Source of the DNA: Irpex lacteus
Lineage: Eukaryota > Basidiomycota > Agaricomycetes > Polyporales > Irpicaceae
Assembly: GCA_001986395.2 (NCBI GenBank)
Contig: MQVO02000008.1
Location: 992,001 to 1,056,000, forward strand
DNA length: 64,000 nucleotides
Reading direction: 5' to 3'
Both the position numbers and the translations under genes were made by a program. The notes under the pieces were generated by a model. That model worked only from the letters and a program-made list of their open reading frames with translations, ran no database searches and was not told the origin of the DNA. Of this stretch, positions 19,220 to 29,082 are shown piece after piece. The number at the start of each line of letters is the position of its first letter. The first letter of the stretch is position 1.

Positions 19220-21511
19220 TTATTTTTTTTTGATCATAACAGGCATACCTTTACAAATGCCTAAAACACCTGGATGATTTTCTGTACAGTTATCTGGTAA
19301 CAGCCAAAATATATGTTGATCTGATGGTGTCAAATAATCTGTATTTCTACTTCGATCAGCAAGTTTTGAACGTGAAGCTTTTGATGTTTTACTTTTACTT
19401 GATACATAGCGGTCTACAGAATAGAAATAGTGGAGAGTTTGATTTAGTTCTTTTGCATATCGTTCACAACCACATTCATTTAGCTTATCTCGACTGGCAT
19501 TGAACGATATTATAGCTGATACATTTCGAAAACGTGAATCTTTCCACTTTGGTTGATTTGGAGAAGGTCCTGCAATTCGTTTTCGTAAAAACTGAATATC
19601 ATCTGGAGTGCATGACTTGTAGCGCAGATTTTCAAGCACAGTACGGAAACGAGCATCCTCAGCTGTTTGTAAACGTTGCCGCATGTTTTGACGTAAAATC
19701 ACAACAGATGTGAATTGATGCCAAATTGCTTTTCCCAAAACTGCCTCCTGTTCTTTATGTGACAATCCAGTATGTATTGTTGATTCTACTGATTTAGAAT
19801 ACAAGGACCATTTTTTGTTGATCGGTGGCAGCTGTGCAAAGTCTCCAGCAAATATCATGTTTTTTCCACCAAAAGGATAAATTTCGTTACCTAATGCTTG
19901 ACACATTTGCTTACTAATGTTATACAAGTTATGACAATCTATCATTGATATCTCATCCATGAAAATATAATCTACATATTTTAGATTTGATTGAACATCT
20001 GTGGTAGATGCAAGTTGTTCATTTTTTTCTCGATATGGATTTATTCCTAGTAATGAATGATATGTGGAACCACCAATCAATGATGCTGCAGATCCAGTAG
20101 GTGCCATACAAACAAATCGATGTAATTCATCACGAGATTTAAAGAATTGAACAAGAGCTTTTATAACCTGTGACTTTCCGGTACCTGCCATTCCGCCAAG
20201 ATATAGTTTCAATTGTGATGGACTTTGTAAAGTCGCATGATTTGCAACAATTCGGAATGCTCTATTTTGTTCACGATTCAAAGTGAACTGATGAGAAATA
20301 TTATTTATCATATCTCGGTCTTTTGGATCATGAGCTTTCAAACTTTTCTCAAAGTATGATTGATCAATAATCTCAATGTCATCTTTTTTCTGATTCTCAT
20401 ATTTTTGTTTCTTTTTGATTGCGGCCAATGCCTGGCCACGTCTATTTTGTATTATATTTTCCTTTGCTTGATTCAATCGTAATTGCCATTGAGTTGATGT
20501 TGTACTAGTAAAATCAATATTGGGGATATTCTTAATAGTAGCTGTATTGTCAGCTGTTGGCTCTATTAGATCATTCATTTCTAATATATGTTGTGCTTCT
20601 GACATATGATCATGTTGAAATTTGAATGTATTATTGCTTGCAATAATATCCATCCATCTAGCATTTTCATCCAGTACATAAGGTTCAAGATCAATTTCAT
20701 GTTCACGAGATTCATTTAAAGTTTCTATTTCTTCTTCTGTTAGGTCAGATGACCAAATTCCTTTGCCTTTTGCATTTTTCTTACGCATTGCCGCAAAATC
20801 ATCTCGAGCATCTCGACATTCGTATCTTACATTGAAGTTATTCATTATTTCTACTTGACGACTTGAAAATTGGTATCCGTTATATGCGTCTGACCATGTT
20901 TCATGTGAACCTTTGACTTTGATGCCAGTTCTCCATGGTTTGAATAAAACCAACATAGTCATGCAATAATCCTCAATATTCCCTTTATCACGTCGTGGTA
21001 ACAAACCTCCAATAAAGTCTGGAACTCTTGCAAATTCATTACGTAGCATACGAACTTTGTGGCTTTGAAATTGAGGATGGTGTTCGAGAAACGGAGCAAA
21101 GTCATAATATGTGTTATGATTATTGAGTGGCTTTGTACTATTTACACAATCGTTTTTTATCATTTCAATATCATTTGCATCTAATGAAATTGTATCAGAC
21201 AATTGGCTCCAATGATTAACACACTGCTGATCAAAATAATCATCCAATGCCTCAAGATGATTACATGTTTGTAACGACTCCCATGTTGTATCACCTTCAT
21301 CCCACAAGACCTGAAATAATACTCTTACTTGACCATTTGATGGGTCTTTGATCCATTTATGACCTATAATAGCATCAACCTTCAATTCTCCCTTTGGAAT
21401 ACGTTTCACAGTTTTATGTTTGCTTTTGTCTTTGACCTTTTGTGCAAGACATATCCAGTCGTAAAGATTTACATCTTTGTATTTGTCTGGACGATATGTA
21501 TAGTCATACAC
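19220..21511 (-). CDS. Helitron Pif1-like helicase, with chromodomain-like segment
   Basis: This is the helicase that unwinds DNA during rolling-circle transposition. Residues 45-94 (21229-21379) look like a chromodomain: VDAIIGHKW, VRVLFQVLWDEGDTTWE, then a helix ending LDDYF. Residues 130-420 are the linker between Rep and helicase. Walker A is GGMAGTGKSQ (20169-20197) and Walker B is IFMDEISM (about 19943-19967); other Pif1 motifs are FAGDFAQLPP and LRQNMRQ. The frame ends at GMPVMIKKK, where one A fewer in the run at about 19231-19239 would continue into the next open frame. At the other end a one-base shift near 21525 separates it from the Rep segment. Translation starts upstream in the Rep part, so Met-1 is not a real start. 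Confidence 0.85.
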   Translation of the reverse strand: MYDYTYRPDKYKDVNLYDWICLAQKVKDKSKHKTVKRIPKGELKVDAIIGHKWIKDPSNGQVRVLFQVLWDEGDTTWESLQTCNHLEALDDYFDQQCVNHWSQLSDTISLDANDIEMIKNDCVNSTKPLNNHNTYYDFAPFLEHHPQFQSHKVRMLRNEFARVPDFIGGLLPRRDKGNIEDYCMTMLVLFKPWRTGIKVKGSHETWSDAYNGYQFSSRQVEIMNNFNVRYECRDARDDFAAMRKKNAKGKGIWSSDLTEEEIETLNESREHEIDLEPYVLDENARWMDIIASNNTFKFQHDHMSEAQHILEMNDLIEPTADNTATIKNIPNIDFTSTTSTQWQLRLNQAKENIIQNRRGQALAAIKKKQKYENQKKDDIEIIDQSYFEKSLKAHDPKDRDMINNISHQFTLNREQNRAFRIVANHATLQSPSQLKLYLGGMAGTGKSQVIKALVQFFKSRDELHRFVCMAPTGSAASLIGGSTYHSLLGINPYREKNEQLASTTDVQSNLKYVDYIFMDEISMIDCHNLYNISKQMCQALGNEIYPFGGKNMIFAGDFAQLPPINKKWSLYSKSVESTIHTGLSHKEQEAVLGKAIWHQFTSVVILRQNMRQRLQTAEDARFRTVLENLRYKSCTPDDIQFLRKRIAGPSPNQPKWKDSRFRNVSAIISFNASRDKLNECGCERYAKELNQTLHYFYSVDRYVSSKSKTSKASRSKLADRSRNTDYLTPSDQHIFWLLPDNCTENHPGVLGICKGMPVMIKKK

Positions 21512-21762
21512 ATAATACCTTGAGAGTTCTGACCTAGTACTACCTTTGAATTGTATGTGTCTGTAGTATCAACATGAGGTAGATTATCATCAGTCGTAGA
21601 ATCTTGAAATGCATCTTTTACTTCATAAACATACTGCTTCCAGTAAAAACGAACAAATTTATGACTTGTATAATGATCTGGCTGTTTGAGTAAGTACATT
21701 GATGCCATTGGTGAGCCAATTTCACTTTTTGCTGATAACACATTGACCATTTGAGTAATCAT
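21469..21762 (-). CDS. Helitron Rep-helicase, short linker segment between two frameshifts
   Basis: This is the frame between the Rep domain and the helicase segment. MITQMVNVLSAKSEIGSPMAS-type sequence is typical just after the Rep domain of Helitron proteins. Its frame extends upstream past the Met to the A-run 21821-21826 (six A on the plus strand), where one extra base would join KTVF to LRHAEDDDTKK. Downstream a missing T near 21525 would join NSQG to YYVYDYTYR of the helicase segment. It is part of one protein, not a separate gene. Confidence 0.75.
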   Translation of the reverse strand: MITQMVNVLSAKSEIGSPMASMYLLKQPDHYTSHKFVRFYWKQYVYEVKDAFQDSTTDDNLPHVDTTDTYNSKVVLGQNSQGIMCMTIHIVQTNTKM

Positions 21763-23081
21763 GGAACGTGTGGTTTTAATCTGATCAGATTTCTTAGTGT
21801 CATCATCTTCAGCGTGACGTAAAAAACAGTTTTCACAGCATCAAACATAACATGTGTTTTAAGTGGAGACTTTGTAATATAATCAGTCACGTATTGTATA
21901 ACAGAATTCATGGCTGTACTAGATTGTAAATTTGTTACATCGGTATTACATCGCATTAAATAAGTTACTACAGGAGTGAATGTATTGATCCAAGCTTCAC
22001 CTTTTTTCATGACCAAACTGCCTGTAGATAAATCAACAACAGTTTCCTTATGAACATCTCTGGGAAAACGTGCTTTACAATCAGGATGTGTACGATTAAT
22101 ACAATCCTTAGTATGTGAATGCTGATTTGATCGGAATACAAGTTCATTGACTTCAGCTACATAATACTTTTGCCATTTTTCAGCAGCTTTACATTTATCA
22201 CATTGATAGCATGTTTTTTCGCAATATGCAGGTGGCGCTTTCGGCAATGTTAAAGTTGGAATAATATGCTCAGGATTTTGAAGTTGTTGTACAGCAAGCA
22301 TTTGATTCATTTCTTCCATGTTGGTGCCAATAAATTCTCCAATGTGTGCTGACTCCAAATATTCTACCATTCGTTGCTGAAAGTCTGAGCTTGTGTCCAA
22401 GATTCTTTCTCGTATCTGTAATGGAGAGAGTGCACTTTCAACCCAAATTAGCATATGCATATGTAGTGTTAATCGACCTTGCTGTTCAACTGTCCCATAA
22501 TAACCTGCAGTTTTTCCATAAACTCCATTATTGCCGTGTTTGTAACCAAGAATGTGTCTGATAAATGCGTTGACCATGAAATGGAAAAATCTAGCTCCTG
22601 CTACAGGATTATTTGCAATAAGACGTACACGTTCATTGTTATTACCAATTTGTGGAAAACATTTCATATTATCACCTGCATAGTATAAACAAATTGGGTG
22701 TTTTACGTCTGCAGGAGAAAATGTTATAAACCAACTTGGTGCACCTAAAGAGTTGCATAATGCCCAAATCTCACTTCGCATTCTTGTTCGGTTTGCTGCT
22801 GAGCCATCAACATGAGTTGCAATATATTCAATATCATGAAGCAGTTTAAAGCAATTTATTTCTGCTTCCGTTTCTGGCTCCACATGACCTTCTTCAGTGC
22901 GCTTGATAAGATCATCTAGTGTTGCTATAGGAATACTAGATAAACGTTTTACAACTTGTGGAAAGTCTTGTTTTAAAGTCAGTAAAAATCCGCCATCGTT
23001 ACTATCTTTAATCTGCTGTTGATTAAATGCCACCAATGAGAATATACTTGTGGTTAGCAAGGCCGGCAAGCGGCAGATCAT
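21759..23081 (-). CDS. Helitron Rep (HUH nickase) domain
   Basis: This domain makes the nick and joins the DNA ends in rolling-circle transposition. Native sequence runs from 23046 downward (IFSLVAFNQQQIK); the first dozen residues are read from the inserted element. Motifs: GAPSWFITFSPADVKHPI, the HUH metal-binding motif LHMHMLIW (about 22445-22470), a cysteine-rich patch (CEKTCYQCDKC), a second one (CINRTHPDCKARFPR), and the catalytic tyrosine pair in YVTDYITK (about 21870-21897). The last codons after KTVF are in a shifted frame. This domain with a Pif1 helicase defines the Helitron superfamily. Confidence 0.88.
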   Translation of the reverse strand: MICRLPALLTTSIFSLVAFNQQQIKDSNDGGFLLTLKQDFPQVVKRLSSIPIATLDDLIKRTEEGHVEPETEAEINCFKLLHDIEYIATHVDGSAANRTRMRSEIWALCNSLGAPSWFITFSPADVKHPICLYYAGDNMKCFPQIGNNNERVRLIANNPVAGARFFHFMVNAFIRHILGYKHGNNGVYGKTAGYYGTVEQQGRLTLHMHMLIWVESALSPLQIRERILDTSSDFQQRMVEYLESAHIGEFIGTNMEEMNQMLAVQQLQNPEHIIPTLTLPKAPPAYCEKTCYQCDKCKAAEKWQKYYVAEVNELVFRSNQHSHTKDCINRTHPDCKARFPRDVHKETVVDLSTGSLVMKKGEAWINTFTPVVTYLMRCNTDVTNLQSSTAMNSVIQYVTDYITKSPLKTHVMFDAVKTVFYVTLKMMTLRNLIRLKPHVP

Positions 23082-23919
23082 GATTCCTGAGGCTACTGAG
23101 ATGTATCACAATATATATAATAAGTTATGATGATCACATGAGTTGTTATTTATCAAATAGACAGTTAGTAAAATTATTTTGAAATAATACACACTTGATC
23201 TAAATAAAACATAATATGTTAACACTAGAAATTAGTCACATCACGAAATCATTTTTGTTGCTGTAGAAAATATTTGATTTGACAAAGTAATATCATGAAC
23301 AGAATAAAGCTCAACTCATTCTTATGTCATGATGTGATACAAAGCAAAGTTCACAAATTATTCAATCTGTACAACAGAACTAATATTTTCTCTATACCAG
23401 AGAAGATATTGAAATTTTCAAATCATATTCAGAACCCTAGTTAAAATACAATCCCAGCAAGGCATGTATTAATTCTGACATTAAAATACATTGATGTCAT
23501 GTTATGTTATTCAAAAGAAGCAAAATGTAAAAAATAAGTGCTCAAAAAGATTAAAAAATAAGAGAGTTGCCTTTTTAGGCAATTTAATAATGTCTATTAG
23601 TTATAATAATCATCAAAGCAATAAAAAACTATAAATATGGAGGTCTTTCTCATTTGCAGCAAGTCAAAGTTTGCTACTCTAGTTACGCAGTTAAGTAACT
23701 TTAATCAACACGTTGACACAATTATTATAGTATTTTATTCATCAAAGTTTTTGAATTTTGAAATTTGAGTAAGCAAACTTTTCTTACTTTTGTTATTGCA
23801 GTAAGTAACTTTTATTACCACTGTAACGTCTCTCAAAACAGTCCAGATATTAAAGAAAGTGTTCAAACTTCTCACTTTTTGTAAAGATTTTCTTCATATC
23901 TTTTGAAATACTCAGCCTA

Positions 23920-24112
23920 TCAAAAATCTGAGCTCAAATTCGGAATCCTGGGAAAAATCCGGTCCAGATGACATATATATCCATTTGGCATCAAAATATA
24001 TTGATGTCATGTGATCTGCATCAAAAACGAGCCAATTGTCAAAATAAGCGCCCATAAACGTAAACAACACGCTGTGTTACTCCTTTGGGCAGTTTAGTAA
24101 CACCTATCGAAC
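23920..24112 (+). repeat. Shared non-coding module, copy in element 1
   Basis: Recognisable words in order: GAGCTCAAATTCGGAATCCTGG, AATCCGGTCCAGATGACATA, TTGATGTCATGTGAT, CAAAATAAGCGCCCA, then CTCCTTTGGGCAGTTTAGTAAC. The same order occurs three times in element 2, once in element 3 (reversed) and in both arms of the palindromic element at 10.4-13.0 kb. Confidence 0.8.
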
Positions 24113-24517
24113 CTACTCTTGATGTTCTATGAACTGATGCAATTTTTTAATTTTTCAATTTTTCAACTATGAGTAAGTATAAAGTTTGTTACTGTTGTTA
24201 CTGAAGTAAGTAAACTTACTTACCGCTTTGTTACCCCTATTCATCTCATATATACTCACCTTGACTCAGTAAACACATCTACTTACCCATCAAGCACTTA
24301 CCAGTCATGTTATCAAATTCCTCTACTTACCGGCATACAACCTATACAAAGTATAGTAAGTAAGTCTTACCCATCATTACACACTCTAATGAGCCTCCTA
24401 GCACTCATTCTTACGCTAGAAAGCCCCCCAACACTCATTTTCAAATATATTTTCATGTATTTAAAGATTTTTATATCATAGGTTATGAATGTGCTGACAC
24501 ACTGCTAATGATGCCAT

Positions 24518-24557
24518 TTTGGAAACTGGCGCTGACCGGTCAGCGCCAGTTTCCAAA
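24518..24557. repeat. Perfect 40-bp palindrome without spacer
   Basis: The left half TTTGGAAACTGGCGCTGACC is followed directly by its exact reverse complement. It is also at 39111-39150 in copy 2. It is GC-rich in an AT-rich element and would form a cruciform. Confidence 0.95.
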
Positions 24558-24580
24558 TTCTCGTGATATCCTCTTAGTAG

Positions 24581-24665
24581 GTGGACCGGGCTTTATTTGT
24601 GCATGTTTACTATGTTTCAAATATGGAAATCCAAAGGTCACCGGTTCCAATCCTGTAGGTGCCAC
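24581..24665 (+). other. tRNA-like (SINE-type) segment
   Basis: It has a B-box-like GGTTCCAATCC (24643-24653) in a T-arm context, ends GTGCCAC, and is followed directly by a T-run (24666-24670), as in Pol III genes. The 5' side GTGGACC could partly pair with the 3' end. The anticodon arm is unclear, so this is a tRNA-derived sequence and not a working tRNA gene. Confidence 0.5.
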
Positions 24666-25141
24666 TTTTTGCATCTTTCTTTCAAGGCTGACAGTGGATC
24701 AATAAAATTCGGAAAAATCAGAATATATTACGTCATGCCCTCTGATATACTATGATGCTCATGAAATACATATATAAAGGCATAAATAGGTACAAACCTC
24801 AAATTATACGCATATTTGGTCAGGAGGAAAAGGGACAAAAGTCATATCTTGTTTGCTACCAAACATATCATTACAATTTCTTTTCCACCTTATTGGTATA
24901 CTCTATAGGGCCATTATATATGGCTCTGATTATTGTAATCAAAACCTATTACTTGTTCTAAACTGGTTTGGTCATATTTTCAGTTTCTCTCCGTGTACTT
25001 GTATCAAACCATAGTTTAACCAGAATTGTTCTATTGATCTCATCAATCCTTAGCCACCTACATACCTGCTGACATGTTTAGAGCATTAAGTATATAGCCA
25101 GTGGGCTAATTTTGAATTGATTTGTCATCCTCATCTTTTAA

Positions 25142-25201
25142 GGAATCATGTCAGGAATCATGCCAGGAATCATGCCAGGAATCATGCCATGCATCATGCC
25201 A
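25142..25201 (+). repeat. 12-bp tandem repeat (GGAATCATGCCA)
   Basis: About five units of GGAATCATGCCA, the first and last diverged. The same array is at 39736-39795 in copy 2. Confidence 0.85.
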
Positions 25202-25512
25202 CACATGACATCATGTCTGATACTACGTGTTATAGTATGGACTTACTTCAAATACATGTACAGTATGTAATACTACATGCTTGAGATGCTTGCCAAGTGC
25301 CTATAACACTTTGAAGCGGAGTTTGAAATCTCAGGTCGTCATCCAAAGCCATCCAGCTCATAACTTCCTCAAATCTCCACCTTTTGACATGAAAGTTGGA
25401 TCATTTGAAAGGTCTTCTCAAGGGCCATAATCTGATGTAGTTTTTGTGCAGGTTGATTATGTGATGGCCCCTGTAAAAATCGAAATCTGTTTGACATCAA
25501 AAAAGCGCCCAA

Positions 25513-27924
25513 CTACAAGCAAATGCTAATGAATTTGTTACCCACTGTATTGGCAGAATTAGACGCTGAGGGACCACTCGCGTTACATGTCGCAGTTGTC
25601 CAAAGTGCTAGGTCGCACTGGAACGATTCTTCTTCGTACCTCAGGAATCGTGAACTATCATGCTGAAAGCGCTTATCATAATGCATCAGCCAGTTTTTCT
25701 TACGCACATCGTCTCCAATGTCACCCACAATTCTAGATGTTCCCAAACCACGATATCCATAAGGAAAAAGCCAAGGAAACATTGATGGATATAATCGAGG
25801 GTTTTTCCATAAACTTTCTGCTTCATCTTTCAGACGAATTCCAAGTACTCTGCCTTTCTCACGGAAATATTTCATTGCTTTGAACCGTATAGGCCTCTGA
25901 TCATCAACCTTCCACATGCTTGACAATTGATCACCTGTTATACCATGAACAATAAATGGTGCTTGACCATCACTTGTTGCATCTTCTTCACCCATATTAT
26001 GAACAGCAGTTGACTCAGGTGTATTTGTTGTTTCCGAATAATCGATATGATAGTCCACAACTATTGGGGGCATATCTTCAGGATATTCATTAAGATTGTC
26101 ATAAGAAATTTCAAGATCTGCGTAGTCTGTATGATTTAGTTTCAGCCATTCCAATGCACTTGCAACTCTATTACGGCGAATAAGTAAGGGTGTTCGCCGC
26201 AAATGTTCAGGTGTTGGTGGATTCGGACCAAGAAACATTATTGCGATAACATCTTCGAGATCTTTACGTTTCGGTGGCAAAACATCATATATTTTTTTGG
26301 TTGGTGCAGCTCGACATATAACATTGGTTTTCATTTTCATTAGTTTGGATTCAGCGACCCTTACAACTGATTGGCCAATATTGATTTTTGCAATCAGTTT
26401 TTGCTCCATCCATGAAAGATCTTTCAATTCATTAGGAATATCACCCAACCATAAACCGTTTGCAAGAGAAAGACGAGGTGTTTTTCCTTGATTAAGTTCA
26501 TGCAAACAGTCTGCACAAATACTATCACAATTTGATGCTAGTACAGGTCCAGGCAGATTATCAATAGGGTCTAAAGATGATTTTCTCTCTTTTCGTGTCA
26601 CAAATGGTCTATACAAAGGATTTAGTGACACATTAATCTCACTCAATTTTGTGAGGTCTGTATACCGTGTGAGACAGCCGCATACAGCACATCCAGCCTC
26701 AACCAAATTTTCAGGAGAAGAATCTGCCACGAACTCTGTAATGATACGATTTACATGTGGCTTATCTAATGGATGTGGAGGGAAACGGTTACTTTTACGC
26801 CAATTCTGACATGCAATTCTGTGTATTTCTTGCTCATGAGGAGAAAGCACTAAATGCTTATTGGCTCGCAATTTACGCATTCTCTCCGTACTAGTTGTAG
26901 ATATGAAGGGCTTGAAGACTGTAATATAATCATTACAATTCGTACAGTCATGTGTAGCCGTTTTTTCTAATATACTTGCCCGATTCAAATGTCCTTTGCT
27001 GATAGAAATATTATGCATTTTGCAAACAGTGCATAACATTCGGATTGGCACCTTATGACAAATAACATGAAATGGAATATTTGCTTGAATAGTTTCAGGT
27101 AAAAGCTGAACATTTGCATGCTTATTTTCTATTACATGACTTACTATATAGTACTTATGTGTTAATTGAATCTCCTCATTTAGATATGGACGTATATCCA
27201 TTTCTGACCAGTGATACATTGGTACACCACCGCCTCGCGTTTTAGCAGGCACGTCTCCAAAATAAACACATATAGCTGGCTTTTGATTTTCTGAGATACC
27301 CAAATCAATATAGTTGCATGGCCATACTCTGCCAGATATCAACGTCAGTCGGAAATGAAAATCAATACGCTGATAAAGGTTACGCAGTGACATTAGTTTT
27401 GCACGTTTAACTAAGGAATATACACTGTACATCGGGAGATAGTACATATATAGTATAGTGTGAATAGAGAATTGTGCGTTCATGTGCACTGATTTTTCAT
27501 TTTTAGTATAGGACAGCACCGAGCCGATACAGGATACAAGTGAATCCACCGTAGTGGCCATAATTACTTTATTTGCAGTCAAATTGGAAAAGTCAAACAT
27601 AATGTGCACCAGTTTTTCACTTTTGGTACCGGGCAATACCAAGCCCTGATAGGGCACGAGTAATTTATTGACGGTACTCGTAATTACCGTATTTGGCGTC
27701 AGATTTGAGAAGGCAAGTGACATACCAGAAGTACTCTTTGTTGTAGACTCTGCACGCATGATAGACTGGACTGATACCTGATTCAAGCTTTCAGCTGTAT
27801 ACCTGAGACATACCTGGGGTTGATTTCCGATGAACTGTATATGTGCCATGCAGTAGACCACAACATACCAGATGGTCAACCAAGTGAACCATCGAGGAGA
27901 TCTACAAAGTAGTAAGTAGCGCAT
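25513..27924 (-). CDS. Helitron protein N-terminal part with DUF6570-like domain
   Basis: This is the N-terminal part of the Rep-helicase. A central cysteine-bearing region (CAVCGC; CDSICADCLHELNQG) is followed by LANGLWLGDIPNELKDLSWMEQ, a DUF6570-like stretch common upstream of the Rep domain in fungal Helitron proteins. It ends native at FQHDS (25655); the last 47 codons (RFLRYEEESFQ ...) belong to element copy 1. The first 150 residues contain a doubled block (FSNLT ... KSEKLVHIM and FSNLT ... KNEKSVHMN; 27480-27720) and may include an intron or spurious sequence, so the start at 27924 is uncertain. Base composition changes to GC-richer just beyond 27950. Confidence 0.75.
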   Translation of the reverse strand: MRYLLLCRSPRWFTWLTIWYVVVYCMAHIQFIGNQPQVCLRYTAESLNQVSVQSIMRAESTTKSTSGMSLAFSNLTPNTVITSTVNKLLVPYQGLVLPGTKSEKLVHIMFDFSNLTANKVIMATTVDSLVSCIGSVLSYTKNEKSVHMNAQFSIHTILYMYYLPMYSVYSLVKRAKLMSLRNLYQRIDFHFRLTLISGRVWPCNYIDLGISENQKPAICVYFGDVPAKTRGGGVPMYHWSEMDIRPYLNEEIQLTHKYYIVSHVIENKHANVQLLPETIQANIPFHVICHKVPIRMLCTVCKMHNISISKGHLNRASILEKTATHDCTNCNDYITVFKPFISTTSTERMRKLRANKHLVLSPHEQEIHRIACQNWRKSNRFPPHPLDKPHVNRIITEFVADSSPENLVEAGCAVCGCLTRYTDLTKLSEINVSLNPLYRPFVTRKERKSSLDPIDNLPGPVLASNCDSICADCLHELNQGKTPRLSLANGLWLGDIPNELKDLSWMEQKLIAKINIGQSVVRVAESKLMKMKTNVICRAAPTKKIYDVLPPKRKDLEDVIAIMFLGPNPPTPEHLRRTPLLIRRNRVASALEWLKLNHTDYADLEISYDNLNEYPEDMPPIVVDYHIDYSETTNTPESTAVHNMGEEDATSDGQAPFIVHGITGDQLSSMWKVDDQRPIRFKAMKYFREKGRVLGIRLKDEAESLWKNPRLYPSMFPWLFPYGYRGLGTSRIVGDIGDDVRKKNWLMHYDKRFQHDSSRFLRYEEESFQCDLALWTTATCNASGPSASNSANTVGNKFISICL

Positions 27925-28268
27925 GATAAGCTTATCAGAGCTGACCTTGTGAGGTGATAGATATCACAAAATTCTTTGAGGTTCTGTGCGATAGATGATG
28001 AACGACGACAAGTTGTGCGACGGCCTACTTTTGCCGTTGTGCGAGTTTCACCGCAAGCGTTTAAAGTGACGGTTTCCGGTTTGCCCGGTATTGAGCGCTC
28101 ATGCCGCCCTATGACCAAAGTTGGAAAGAGCGCTGACCCGTACTCCTTCAACATATCTTCATGAAAGCTCACGCTCAACTCTGACGCTGTATTGCCCACT
28201 GGCAAGGTCATATTTGATCTCGAAGCTGTCAGTATGTGATGGTATATTAGCAATATGGCAACGCTCAT
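27876..28268 (-). CDS. Hypothetical ORF upstream of the Helitron gene
   Basis: A 130-codon frame overlapping the start of the Helitron frame. The middle (EDMLKEYGSALFPTLVIGR, then KVGRRTTCRRSSSIAQNLKE) looks protein-like and the DNA is GC-richer than the Helitron gene. I recognise no family. It could be a first exon of the Helitron gene, a cargo gene, or chance. A shorter plus-strand frame covers the same DNA. Confidence 0.3.
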   Translation of the reverse strand: MSVAILLIYHHILTASRSNMTLPVGNTASELSVSFHEDMLKEYGSALFPTLVIGRHERSIPGKPETVTLNACGETRTTAKVGRRTTCRRSSSIAQNLKEFCDIYHLTRSALISLSCATYYFVDLLDGSLG

Positions 28269-28472
28269 GATTCTTTCCGTCTAACTATGATTGTGAGTGA
28301 CGTTCAATAGAATTAACGTACTGCTAACCGACATCAGCAAATTCCAGGACAGTCGTCTCATTGATGGATATACGGCATGTTGGGAGCTTGAGCGGAATGG
28401 TAACCAATCGTTTTGTACTTAACTCACGACGACCTTCACGCTCACTTCCCACCCTCCCCACACAGCTCAGTC

Positions 28473-28937
28473 ATGTCGCCAGCAAACATTGTGCTCAATC
28501 TCCCTGGTGATAAAAGCCCTCCTCCTCACCCAGACCAACAAGAGATTGCACGGCTCTCGATTTGGCTCCGCAATCCGAAGGTGCTTCCTCGTATTCTGGT
28601 GCGTTGTAATTCTTATGTCTGTATCACATCGCTGACAAGGACATAGCCCGTGAACATTGTGTTAAACACCGATGCCTTGGTTCTGAACGACAGCGGTCCA
28701 TTTTCCGCCGCAGTCATGGTCCCTTGGCAATACGCGGAATTCGTGTCTACGGTGTTCACTACCACTCAAATCGTCGTTGAGCAACTCCCGGCCCCTGGAA
28801 ATAACAACACCCAACCTCCGAATGATATTCCTGCCACGGGCGATGTTGGCGAAGCCGCCAATAATGTTCAGCCCATCCCGAGCCATAGTCAGAGTACTTC
28901 AGAAGGGGGGGAGACAACGGAGCAGACCTTCATGTGA
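28473..28937 (+). CDS. Small two-exon gene, unknown function
   Basis: Exon 1 starts at ATG 28473 (MSPANIVLNLPGDKSPPPHP) and runs to about 28598. A 49-bp intron (GTGCGTTGTA to GACATAG) follows. Exon 2 begins PVNIVLNTDALVLNDSG and ends at TGA 28935-28937. The product would be about 135 residues with a Pro/Gln/Asn-rich tail. No signal peptide, membrane segment or known motif is seen. It lies inside the presumed large Helentron and may be cargo or an accessory gene. Confidence 0.5.
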
Positions 28938-29082
28938 GGTACGCGTCTTTGGCCGGTGACTGTGTACTGTTTTACACAGGTACGTCACCCGTGTCATATC
29001 CCAGTTTCTTTCGTTTGCTGATGGGTACTCACTGCAGGCTGTATAATTCTTGTGTTTCCCTTGAATTCCATCTATATCTTCC

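Larger units (their letters stand above)
23047..25654 (-). mobile_element. Non-autonomous Helentron-like element, copy 1, inside the Rep-helicase gene
   Basis: On the minus strand it starts TTCACGATTCCTGAGG and ends with the hairpin GCCGCTTGCCGGC and ACCACAAG. Removing 23047-25654 joins ...FQHDS to IFSLVAFNQQ in frame, as expected for an intact Helitron protein, so the ends are exact and no target duplication is seen. It codes for nothing recognisable. It holds the shared module (23920-24112), GTAAGTAA-type repeats, a 40-bp perfect palindrome, a tRNA-like segment and a 12-bp tandem repeat. From about 24480 onward it is nearly the same as copy 2 (39060-40248). Confidence 0.85.

Noticed and set aside
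24508..24705. Open frames over the 40-bp palindrome and tRNA-like segment (also 39095-39349)
   Set aside because: They run through structural repeats; the apparent protein similarity between the copies is DNA-level duplication.
25142..25201. CRISPR-like array
   Set aside because: Units are contiguous 12-bp repeats without spacers, in a eukaryotic transposon.
25513..25654. C-terminal 47 residues of the Helitron N-terminal frame as native protein
   Set aside because: They are read through the inserted element; the same DNA is found in copy 2 outside any Helitron gene.
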